DNA of 6,676 nucleotides from an uncultured bacterium (lineage in GTDB: Bacteria > Bacteroidota > Bacteroidia > Bacteroidales > Muribaculaceae), in the NCBI GenBank assembly GCA_946184715.1, contig CAMHGU010000125.1, forward strand, positions 1 through 6,676. The letters are read 5' to 3'. The notes beneath the pieces were generated by a model. It ran no database searches. It saw nothing but the letters and a program-made list of their open reading frames with translations, and was not told where the DNA came from. Position 1 is the stretch's first letter; every line of letters begins with the position of its first letter. Shown here piece after piece: positions 1 through 6,090 of this stretch. A program made the translations under genes and the position numbers.

Positions 1-132
1 ACAAGCGACGAGATTGCCGATGCCGCCGCATTCCTCCTTGGCGAGCACGCCAAGTTTATCACCGGAACCGACCTGCTCATCGACGGCGGCGTCATCGCCG
101 CTATCCGCGCCGGTGTGTATCAGTTAGGATAA
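1..132 (+). CDS. Short-chain dehydrogenase/reductase (SDR), C-terminal part only
   Basis: The frame is open from base 1 and ends at TAA 130-132. It gives the last 43 residues of a classical SDR, an NAD(P)-dependent cytosolic oxidoreductase. The visible tail has the family's usual order: a helix of the type DEIADAAAFLL, then the strand and turn FITGTDLLIDGG, then a short end (VIAAIRAGVYQLG). The conserved TG and DGG positions are present. The catalytic Ser-Tyr-Lys and the nucleotide-binding glycines lie upstream of the window, so the substrate and the start are unknown. It ends 12 bases before the flavodoxin gene on the same strand, which suggests co-transcription with it and the aldo/keto reductase. 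Family assignment is secure; exact function is not. Confidence 0.88.
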   Translation, partial: TSDEIADAAAFLLGEHAKFITGTDLLIDGGVIAAIRAGVYQLG

Positions 133-144
133 ACAGTTAAAATT

Positions 145-750
145 ATGAAAATCAGAAGTATTATCACAGCCGCCATGGCACTACTTGTGGCAACATCTTG
201 CAGTGCCGGCGCAAAACAAGAGAAAGCAATGACAGCAAAAGGAAAAAGTATCGTAGTGTTCTTCTCCCATGCGGGCGACAACTACGCAGTGGGCGACATC
301 GAAGTAGGCAACACGAAGATTGTGGCCGACTACATCAGCGAAATCACCGGAGCCGACCAATTCGAGATTGCCACCCACAAATACGACGGTATGGCCTACA
401 CACCGCTCATCAACCTTGCCAAGGAGGAGACCCGCAAGGGCGAGTTGCCGCCCTATGAAGGCGACATTGACCTCAGCGCCTACGACACCGTATTCATAGG
501 CGGCCCGATATGGTGGGGCACCTACCCCCAGGTGATGTTCACTTTCTTCAAGAATCACGAAGGCGACCTCGCGGGCAAGAACGTAATTCCCTTCACCACC
601 CACGAAGGCAGCGGCCTGGCCAACACCGTTGACGACGTCAAGGACGCGTTCCCCGATGCCAACGTGACGAAAGGCTTCAGCATCTACGGCCACGAGGTGC
701 GCACTGAAAGAGCCAAGGTGGAGAAGTGGCTCAAAAGTTTAGGTTATTAA
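145..750 (+). CDS. Flavodoxin-family protein with a lipoprotein signal peptide
   Basis: This 201-residue protein should bind FMN and carry or donate electrons. Residues 1-19 look like a lipoprotein signal: a basic start, a hydrophobic run and Cys19 in the context ATSC. The flavodoxin fold follows from about residue 34. The first strand and phosphate loop are VVFFSHAGDNYAVGDIEVGN plus T57, an expanded loop typical of the Flavodoxin_4 type. The second FMN-contacting segment is FIGGPIWWGTYP (117-128), and a third conserved loop, FTTHEGSG, starts near 150. Flavodoxins are usually cytosolic, and the mature domain begins just after an internal Met29, so the export signal looks like an addition. If it is exported, FMN must be acquired outside the cytoplasm. 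It sits 12 bases after the SDR and 19 bases before the aldo/keto reductase. The start is ATG 145, preceded by an A-rich stretch. The redox partner is not evident. Confidence 0.92.
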   Translation: MKIRSIITAAMALLVATSCSAGAKQEKAMTAKGKSIVVFFSHAGDNYAVGDIEVGNTKIVADYISEITGADQFEIATHKYDGMAYTPLINLAKEETRKGELPPYEGDIDLSAYDTVFIGGPIWWGTYPQVMFTFFKNHEGDLAGKNVIPFTTHEGSGLANTVDDVKDAFPDANVTKGFSIYGHEVRTERAKVEKWLKSLGY

Positions 751-769
751 CTCATAAATAGATACATCA

Positions 770-1615
770 ATGGAATACCTTAAATTGTATAACGGCGTTG
801 AGATGCCGTTGCTGGGCTACGGTGTGTTTCTTGTAAGCCCTGAGGAGTGTGAACGCTGCGTGACCGACGCATTGGAGGTAGGCTATCGGCTGATCGACAC
901 CGCTCAAGCCTACGCCAACGAAGAAGGCGTGGGCCACGCCTGGCGCCGAAGTGGCCTCAAGCGCGAGGAGCTGTTTCTCGTCACTAAGGTGTGGATCAGC
1001 AATGCCGGCGAAGAGAAAGCGGCAAAGAGCATCGATGAGAGCCTGCGCAAATTACAGACCGACTACATCGACCTGCTGCTCATCCACCAGGCCTACGGCG
1101 ATGTGTTCGGCACGTGGCGAGCTATGGAGAAGGCCTATCGCGACGGCAAGGTGCGCGCCATAGGCGTGTCCAATTTTCAGGCCGGCCGCTTCTTCGACTT
1201 CGCCCACTACGTTGACGTGAAGCCGATGGTCAACCAGCTGCAATGCAACGTTATGACACAGCAAACCGGCATCACGCCGCTGCTGGCCGAGACCGATACG
1301 AAGATGATGGCCTGGGGGCCGCTCGGCGGGCAAGGCGTAGATGGCATCGTCAAGAGCGAGGCGCTGGCCAATATCGGCGCCCGATACGGCAAGAGCGCGG
1401 CTCAGGTGGCGCTTCGCTGGCTCACACAGCGCGGCATCGTAGCCATACCGAAGTCGAGCCACAAGGAGCGTATGGCTCAGAATCTCAACGTCTTCGACTT
1501 TACGCTCACCGATGAAGAGATAGCGCAGATTGCCACTCTGAATCAGCACGATACCGGTACCGTCAACTTCAGCGACCCGCAATTTGTAAAATACCTCATC
1601 GAGAACTACGGCTAA
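770..1615 (+). CDS. Aldo/keto reductase, 2,5-diketo-D-gluconate reductase (AKR5) type
   Basis: This 281-residue NADPH-dependent carbonyl reductase has the length usual for bacterial AKR5 enzymes. The full catalytic tetrad is visible: Asp43 (in RLIDTAQAY), Tyr48, Lys73 (in LVTKVW) and His106 (in LLLIHQ). The GVSNF signature is at 132-136. The NADPH 2'-phosphate-binding segment IPKSS is at 226-230, followed by Arg234. No signal peptide is seen, so it should be cytosolic. Members reduce aldehydes, methylglyoxal-like dicarbonyls or keto-sugars, and the substrate range cannot be read from sequence. It is the last gene of the left operon, and its stop lies 4 bases from the stop of the convergent AraC gene. 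In E. coli the related dkgA is controlled by the neighbouring AraC-type YqhC, a similar pairing that hints at control by the adjacent regulator here. That link is inference. Confidence 0.95.
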   Translation: MEYLKLYNGVEMPLLGYGVFLVSPEECERCVTDALEVGYRLIDTAQAYANEEGVGHAWRRSGLKREELFLVTKVWISNAGEEKAAKSIDESLRKLQTDYIDLLLIHQAYGDVFGTWRAMEKAYRDGKVRAIGVSNFQAGRFFDFAHYVDVKPMVNQLQCNVMTQQTGITPLLAETDTKMMAWGPLGGQGVDGIVKSEALANIGARYGKSAAQVALRWLTQRGIVAIPKSSHKERMAQNLNVFDFTLTDEEIAQIATLNQHDTGTVNFSDPQFVKYLIENYG

Positions 1616-1619
1616 GCCG

Positions 1620-2513
1620 TCACCTCCCCAGGAACTCGGAGGGGGTGATGCCGGTGATGCGCTTGAAGAGGCGGGTGAAGTGGTGAGGAAACTCGAAGCC
1701 GAGCAGTCGGGCGGTCTCGCTGATGTTTCGGCCCTGCATAAGCTGGCTCTTGGCCAGATTGATGACGTAGGTGTGGATATAGCTGATGGCCGTGGCGCCG
1801 GTAGCCTTGCGAAACATATCGCCGAAGTAATGGGCCGAATAAGCCATCTGCGATGCGCAGTAAGCAACAGTGGGCAACCCCAACCGATGCTGACGCCCCT
1901 CAAAGTAATATTGCTCGAGCAGCGCGTGGAAGCGCTTGAGGATATCGGCCGAGCCTTTGTTCTCGTCGTTCAGCTGCCGCCGGCATATCCTGTTGCAGTA
2001 CTCCAACAGCAGGCGCAAATAGCCCAAAATGATGCTGCGCAGAGCCGACGAATCGCAGGCCGAGCGCAGCTCCGCCTGCATCAGAGAGAGCAACTGCGAG
2101 AGAGCGTGCCACTCGGAGGGTTCCATCCTCAGAGAGTCGGTATAGAAATAGGAGAAGAAGGGATAGCTGCGCATAAGAGGCTCGAGGTCGGTGTTATGCA
2201 ACAGCTCGGGCGACCAAAGCACAGCCCAGCCGCTGATGTCGAGGAGCGAGCCATCGTCCTCTACCCCACCCAGCTGCCCCGGCGCCACGGCAATGATAGA
2301 GCCATCGCTGGCTTGCAATGAGCTGACGCCGTAGCTGAGGTTCTTGGGAAACTCCCGCTGAATAAACAGCCCGTACACCCCATAATTGTTCAGGCTGCTA
2401 TGCACGGGCGACACCTCATCGTAGTGGATTACGCTCACCAGCGGGTGCAACTCCGGCGCCCCCACGTGGCGACCATAGTCGTTAGGATTATCTACTTTCA
2501 GAATTTTTCTCAC
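1620..2513 (-). CDS. AraC-family transcriptional regulator
   Basis: This regulator is 297 residues long from the chosen start. An N-terminal sensing domain of about 200 residues carries the segment RKILKVDNPNDY at its start, HPLVSVIHYDE (23-33) and VAPGQLGG (76-83), a pattern common in Bacteroidales AraC regulators. A double helix-turn-helix DNA-binding domain occupies about 205-297 and ends in the classic second HTH and tail: ETARLLGFEFPHHFTRLFKR, then ITGITPSEFLGR. The frame is open further upstream, with alternative starts at ATG 2549 and GTG 2600. I prefer GTG 2513 because it puts the conserved RKILKVDN segment at the N-terminus and leaves room for a promoter-like element at 2537-2568. 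The gene faces away from the right operon and converges on the aldo/keto reductase. It is the obvious candidate regulator of both flanking operons; its inducer is unknown. Confidence 0.93.
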   Translation of the reverse strand: MRKILKVDNPNDYGRHVGAPELHPLVSVIHYDEVSPVHSSLNNYGVYGLFIQREFPKNLSYGVSSLQASDGSIIAVAPGQLGGVEDDGSLLDISGWAVLWSPELLHNTDLEPLMRSYPFFSYFYTDSLRMEPSEWHALSQLLSLMQAELRSACDSSALRSIILGYLRLLLEYCNRICRRQLNDENKGSADILKRFHALLEQYYFEGRQHRLGLPTVAYCASQMAYSAHYFGDMFRKATGATAISYIHTYVINLAKSQLMQGRNISETARLLGFEFPHHFTRLFKRITGITPSEFLGR

Positions 2514-2536
2514 GGCAGTAGGCTGTTTTGAGTGTG

Positions 2537-2568
2537 CGAAGATAACCATTTTTCCATAATCAGCCGAA
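2537..2568 (-). promoter_or_regulatory. Candidate Bacteroidetes-type promoter of the AraC gene
   Basis: Read on the minus strand, TTCG (2568-2565) is followed after 20 bases by TATCTTCG (2544-2537). The Bacteroidetes primary sigma factor recognises TTTG, a 19-21 base spacer, and TAnnTTTG. Both boxes here deviate by the same T-to-C change but the spacing fits. Transcription would begin near 2530, giving a leader of about 17 bases before GTG 2513 and excluding the two longer starts. This is a motif match by eye, not a proven promoter. Confidence 0.35.
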
Positions 2569-2578
2569 TTAATGGTTA
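2543..2578. promoter_or_regulatory. Inverted repeat in the divergent control region, possible operator
   Basis: A perfect 8-bp inverted repeat, TAACCATT (2543-2550) and AATGGTTA (2571-2578), has a 20-base spacer. The half-sites are centred 28 bp apart and bracket the spacer of the candidate AraC promoter. A weaker related copy, ATTGGTAAA, lies at 2612-2620. The placement would suit autoregulation, or binding by a dimer on one face of the DNA. AraC proteins often use direct rather than inverted repeats, so the bound protein is uncertain. Confidence 0.35.
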
Positions 2579-2662
2579 AGAAATACGCCAATTTCTCCAC
2601 ATTTCTGCAATATTGGTAAATATCTATGCATTTTGTGTAATACCGCTTTTCCCGAATATGTG

Positions 2663-2670
2663 CACCTTTG
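2663..2670 (+). promoter_or_regulatory. Candidate -7 element of the right-hand operon
   Basis: CACCTTTG, followed by CG, resembles the Bacteroidetes TAnnTTTG box with the first T replaced by C. It ends only 4 bases before the ATG at 2675, so a transcript from it would be leaderless or nearly so. No convincing -33 TTTG is found 19-21 bases upstream; a TTTG at 2632-2635 is 27 bases away. An activator such as the adjacent AraC protein could compensate, but that is inference. Confidence 0.3.
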
Positions 2671-2674
2671 CGAT

Positions 2675-3220
2675 ATGAAACAGATTACCTTATTAATAGC
2701 AGCGATGCTGCTCGCATCAACAATGATGGCACAGAAATTAGACATCACCATCGACGGCGTAACCCACAGCGCTACGCTCGCCGACAACGCAGCCACGCGG
2801 TCGCTCGTAGAGCGATTACGGCAGGCACCCGTGACCGTCACGCTCAATTCCAGCGGCGGCTTTGAGATATGGGGCGCACTGGGATTCTCGCTGCCCACCT
2901 CCAATGAGCAGATTACGGCCCAGCCCGGCGACATCGTGCTCTACAACGGCAGCAACATCTGTATGTTCTACGGTTCCAACTCGTGGAGCTACACCCGCTT
3001 GGGCCACATCGACGGCCTCACCGAGAGCGAACTTAAGACGTTTCTGAAAGCCGGTCAAAGCGGCATCAGCGTGAAGCTGGCCGTAAGCACCGCCACCGGC
3101 ATCGCCCAAATAGCCGCCTCTAATGAGGCTCCGGCCGTAGCTTACACCCTTCAAGGCACCGTAGCGACGGCCGACTACAAAGGCATCGTCGTCCAAAACG
3201 GCAAAAAAATAATGCGATAA
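2675..3220 (+). CDS. Exported cyclophilin-like fold protein with a sorting-type C-terminal tail
   Basis: This 181-residue protein starts with a Sec signal peptide (residues 1-19, predicted cut AMA-type before Gln20). Residues 21 to about 137 form a cyclophilin-like domain of the kind annotated in bacterial redox gene clusters. Visible blocks are KLDITIDG, GGFEIWGALGFSLP (61-74), PGDIVLYNG (84-92), FYG and RLGHIDG (108-114). Proven prolyl isomerase activity is not typical of this branch, and its role is unknown. The last 40 or so residues (about 141-181) are extra: TGIAQIA, then VAYTLQG, then YKGIVVQNGKKIMR, which resembles the C-terminal tails of secreted Bacteroidetes proteins. I chose ATG 2675 over an in-frame TTG at 2633 because the signal peptide begins there. 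It is the first gene of a four-gene operon, with a 10-base gap to the next. Confidence 0.88.
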   Translation: MKQITLLIAAMLLASTMMAQKLDITIDGVTHSATLADNAATRSLVERLRQAPVTVTLNSSGGFEIWGALGFSLPTSNEQITAQPGDIVLYNGSNICMFYGSNSWSYTRLGHIDGLTESELKTFLKAGQSGISVKLAVSTATGIAQIAASNEAPAVAYTLQGTVATADYKGIVVQNGKKIMR

Positions 3221-3230
3221 CACCCCCGAT

Positions 3231-4361
3231 ATGAAGAATACATTAATTATATTAGCGGCAGCAGCGAGCTTAGCGCTTACGAGCTGCACCCCCAATAGCG
3301 ACCAAAATCAAAAATCAGATAATATGACTACCCTTACATTGACGCAAGAATGGGACAAAGTGTTCCCGCTGAGCGAGAAAGTGAGCCACCGCAAGGTGAC
3401 GTTTGTGACACAATACGACTTGACGCTTGCCGCCGACCTTTACGAGCCAAAGGGCGCTGAGGGCAAGCTGGCGGCCATCGCCGTTTCGGGCCCGTTTGGA
3501 GCCACCAAAGAGCAGTCGAGCGGTCTGTACGCGATGCGGATGGCCGAGCGCGGCTTTGTAGCACTGGCTTTCGACCCGTCCTACACCGGCGAGAGCAGCG
3601 GCGAGCCGCGTCGCACCGCCTCGCCCGACATCAACACCGAGGACTTTATGGCCGCCGTTGATTTCCTGTCGCGCCAGCCCAACGTTGATGCCGAAAAGAT
3701 AGGCATCATCGGCATCTGCGGCTGGGGAGGTATCGCCCTCAACGCCGCCGCGGCCGACACCCGCATCAAAGCTACGGTGGCCAGCACGATGTACGATATG
3801 ACGCGCGTCAGCGGCAACGGCTACTACGACAGCGCCGACAGTGAAGAGGCCCGCCACGCCGCTCGCGAAGCCCTCGCCAAGCAGCGCCTCGCCGACCCCT
3901 CGGCTATGGCCGGTGGTGTCATCGACCCGCTCCCCGACGATGCGCCCCAATTCGTCAAGGACTACTTCGACTATTACAAAACCGAGCGCGGCTATCACGC
4001 CCGCTCCGGCAACTCCAACGATGGCTGGCGCACTATCGGCACCCAGGCCTATGCCAACAGCCGCTTCCTCTACTACATCAACGAGATACGCTCGGCCGTA
4101 CTCGTGATGCACGGCGAGAAAGCACATTCGCGCTACTTCGGCGAAGCTGCCTACAACTATATGGTCAACGGCAAGGCCGAGGGCTACAACGTGACCGGCA
4201 AGCCCAATCCCAACCCCGCCAATAAGCAGCTGCTCATCATTCCCGAGGCCTCCCATTGCGACCTCTACGATGGCGGCTACACCGAGCTTAAAGGTAAGGG
4301 CGAGCCCAAGAACCTCATTCCCTGGGACACCCTGGCCGAATTCTTCCGCAACAATCTGTAA
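3231..4361 (+). CDS. Alpha/beta hydrolase lipoprotein with a cysteine nucleophile
   Basis: This 376-residue protein opens with a lipoprotein signal ending at LTSC (Cys19), then a short polar linker, then the catalytic domain from about residue 32 (MTTLTLTQEWDK). The fold's oxyanion region is near SGPFGATKEQ (86-95), followed by FDPSYTGESSGEPR. The nucleophile elbow is GICGWGG with Cys163 where most hydrolases have Ser. The probable acid is Glu296 in VMHGEKAHSRYF, and the catalytic His is His342 in PEASHCDLYD. The Cys elbow and the EKAHSRYF block recall the dienelactone-hydrolase-like/YcjY branch. The substrate is unknown; ester, thioester or lactone cleavage is possible. The lipid anchor places it on a membrane facing the periplasm or outside. 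It lies 10 bases after the cyclophilin-like gene and 9 bases before the reductase. Confidence 0.92.
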   Translation: MKNTLIILAAAASLALTSCTPNSDQNQKSDNMTTLTLTQEWDKVFPLSEKVSHRKVTFVTQYDLTLAADLYEPKGAEGKLAAIAVSGPFGATKEQSSGLYAMRMAERGFVALAFDPSYTGESSGEPRRTASPDINTEDFMAAVDFLSRQPNVDAEKIGIIGICGWGGIALNAAAADTRIKATVASTMYDMTRVSGNGYYDSADSEEARHAAREALAKQRLADPSAMAGGVIDPLPDDAPQFVKDYFDYYKTERGYHARSGNSNDGWRTIGTQAYANSRFLYYINEIRSAVLVMHGEKAHSRYFGEAAYNYMVNGKAEGYNVTGKPNPNPANKQLLIIPEASHCDLYDGGYTELKGKGEPKNLIPWDTLAEFFRNNL

Positions 4362-4370
4362 TCGAAAGAT

Positions 4371-4910
4371 ATGATGAAGAAAGTAACCGTAATCTCTACC
4401 AGCTTGCGCCCCGGCTCCAACAGCGAGGCGCTCGCTGAGCAATTTGCCGAAGGCGCCAAAGCCGCCGGCCACCAGGTAGAGCTTATCACCCTGCGCAATA
4501 AGCAGATACGCTTCTGCATAGGCTGCCTTTCGTGCCAGACGACCGGCGCCTGTGTGTTCAAAGATGATGTGCCGGCCATTATGGAGAGCGTCATCAACGC
4601 CGACGTAGTGTGCTGGGCCACGCCCATCTACTACTACGAGATGTCGGGCCAGATGAAAACCCTCATCGACCGAATGAACGCGATGTACTCCAAAGATTAC
4701 CGCTTCCGCGATATCTACCTGCTCACCACGGCCGCCGAGGAGGAGGACACCACCCCCGCCCGCGCCGAAAGCGGTCTCCAAGGCTGGATTGACTGCTATG
4801 AGCGATGCAGCCTGAAAGGGCACCTCTTCTGCGGCGGAGTTACCGCCCCGCGCGACATCGCCGGCAACGACAAGCTCGCCGAAGCCTTCAATATGGGTAA
4901 ACAAGTGTAA
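4371..4910 (+). CDS. Flavodoxin-fold NAD(P)H-dependent FMN reductase with an iron-sulfur-type Cys motif
   Basis: This 179-residue cytosolic flavoprotein of the NADPH-dependent FMN reductase / flavodoxin_2 superfamily has no signal peptide. The FMN phosphate loop is STSLRPGSNSEALA (9-22). The second flavin segment is ATPIYYYEMSGQMKTLIDR, and a third (GGVTAPRD) lies near the C-terminus, which ends in AFNMGKQV as in many relatives. Between the first and second blocks are four cysteines, C49, C52, C55 and C61, spaced CX2CX2CX5C and followed by DD at 65-66. That spacing matches the compact 4Fe-4S ligand motif of archaeal iron-sulfur flavoprotein (Isf). It may therefore hold FMN plus a 4Fe-4S cluster and reduce quinones, oxygen species or the flavodoxin in this locus. 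Many relatives are annotated only as FMN reductases, so cluster binding is inference. It starts with ATG-ATG at 4371, 9 bases after the hydrolase. Confidence 0.9.
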   Translation: MMKKVTVISTSLRPGSNSEALAEQFAEGAKAAGHQVELITLRNKQIRFCIGCLSCQTTGACVFKDDVPAIMESVINADVVCWATPIYYYEMSGQMKTLIDRMNAMYSKDYRFRDIYLLTTAAEEEDTTPARAESGLQGWIDCYERCSLKGHLFCGGVTAPRDIAGNDKLAEAFNMGKQV

Positions 4911-4919
4911 ATCAACTAA

Positions 4920-6056
4920 ATGAAAACTGTCAACCGATGGATAATAGCGACCGCGCTACTGGTTGCGTCCGTCACCACAACAGCACAAACCAATATGGCA
5001 CTTACCGATCGTCAACAAGCGCTCGCCGTCATCGCCGCCCTCGAGGCCAAAGGCGACATCGCCGCCCTTACCGCGGCCCTCAACGAAGGTTTTGAGAAAG
5101 GGCTTACCATAAGCGAAGCCAAAGAAGCCCTCTCGCAGCTCTACGCTTACACCGGATTTCCCCGCTCACTCAACGCCCTGGGCGCTCTGCAGCAGGTCAT
5201 CAACGAGCGCAAAGCCGCAGGCCAGCCCGCGGAAGAAGGCCGCGAGGCCACCCCGCTGCCCGCCGACTACGACGCGCTGAAGCAAGGCACCGACGTTCAG
5301 ACCCGCCTCTGCGGCGGCCAGCCGTTCACCTACGCCTTCGCGCCACAGTCCGACTATTACCTCAAGGCCCACCTCTTCGGCGACATCTTCGCCCGCGACA
5401 ACCTCACCTTTGCCGACCGCGAGGTAGTGACCGTAGCCGCCATTTCGTCCCTGCCGGGTTGCGAGCCGCAACTGAAGGCTCACGTGGCAGGCGCGCTGAA
5501 TATGGGCGTCACCGCCGAGGCCCTCAAGGCATTGTCCGCACTGCTCGAAGCCAAAGTGGGACAGGCTGAGGCCGAACGGCTCCGCGGCGCTGAGGCTGCC
5601 GTATTCGGCGGCTCCTACACCCCGGCCGAAACTGTCGATTTCTCCAACTGGCCCAAAGGAAACCCCAACGATGCCTACGCGCAATATTTCACCGGAAATA
5701 GCCACCTCGCCGCCATTGCTCCGGCCAACCTCCCCGAGGGTGCTGCCACCGTGGCCTCCTATGCCAACGTCACCTTCGAGCCCGGCTGCCGCAACAACTG
5801 GCACGTCCACCACGGCGCGCATCAGATTCTGATATGCGTGGCCGGACGCGGCTGGTATCAGGAATGGGGCAAACCCGCCATCGCGCTCCGCCCCGGTATG
5901 ATTATCGACATTCCGGCTGACGTGAAGCACTGGCACGGCGCTGCCCGCGACAGCTGGTTCCAGCACCTGACCACCCACGTAGCCACCGGCGGTGAGCAAT
6001 CCAACGAATGGCTCGAGCCTGTCACCGACGACATCTACAACAACCTCCCGCAATAA
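4920..6056 (+). CDS. Exported carboxymuconolactone decarboxylase-like (CMD) and cupin fusion protein
   Basis: This 378-residue protein has a Sec signal peptide at 1-22 (ends TTTAQ). A first CMD-like domain (about 27-95) ends in the characteristic YTGFPRSLNAL but lacks the usual Cys and His. A second CMD domain (about 160-215) has Glu168, Cys181 and His188 in the order expected of an active CMD/AhpD-type site. A C-terminal cupin covers about 255-353. Likely metal ligands are His295 and His297 (in NNWHVHHGAHQ), Gln302 in place of the common Glu, and His337 (in PADVKHWHG). The Gln-type cupin block and GRGWYQEWGKPA resemble the manganese cupins related to bacterial hydroxynitrile lyase. CMD-cupin fusions are common beside aldo/keto reductases and flavodoxins. 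Reaction and substrate are unknown. It is the last operon gene, 9 bases after the reductase and followed by an intrinsic terminator. Confidence 0.92.
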   Translation: MKTVNRWIIATALLVASVTTTAQTNMALTDRQQALAVIAALEAKGDIAALTAALNEGFEKGLTISEAKEALSQLYAYTGFPRSLNALGALQQVINERKAAGQPAEEGREATPLPADYDALKQGTDVQTRLCGGQPFTYAFAPQSDYYLKAHLFGDIFARDNLTFADREVVTVAAISSLPGCEPQLKAHVAGALNMGVTAEALKALSALLEAKVGQAEAERLRGAEAAVFGGSYTPAETVDFSNWPKGNPNDAYAQYFTGNSHLAAIAPANLPEGAATVASYANVTFEPGCRNNWHVHHGAHQILICVAGRGWYQEWGKPAIALRPGMIIDIPADVKHWHGAARDSWFQHLTTHVATGGEQSNEWLEPVTDDIYNNLPQ

Positions 6057-6090
6057 GCGGCCCAAATTGATTCTCACTTTATACGCGACC

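Noticed and set aside
1052..1903. A 283-codon minus-strand frame across the convergent junction
   Set aside because: It overlaps two solid genes, is composed of Ser/Ala/Pro-rich and mirror sequence, and shows no domain.
2633..2674. N-terminal extension of the cyclophilin-like gene from TTG 2633
   Set aside because: It would place polar residues before the signal peptide and overlap the candidate promoter; ATG 2675 starts a proper signal peptide.
3315..4904. A 529-codon open frame on the minus strand, antisense to the hydrolase and the flavoprotein genes
   Set aside because: The plus-strand genes in this span have complete family motifs and tight operon spacing. The antisense product is low-complexity in Gly, Ala and Val, shows no recognisable domain, and is the kind of mirror frame expected from GC-rich codon use.
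5166..6077. A 303-codon open frame on the minus strand under the CMD-cupin gene
   Set aside because: It is a mirror frame of a well supported gene, rich in Gly and Val, with no motif.
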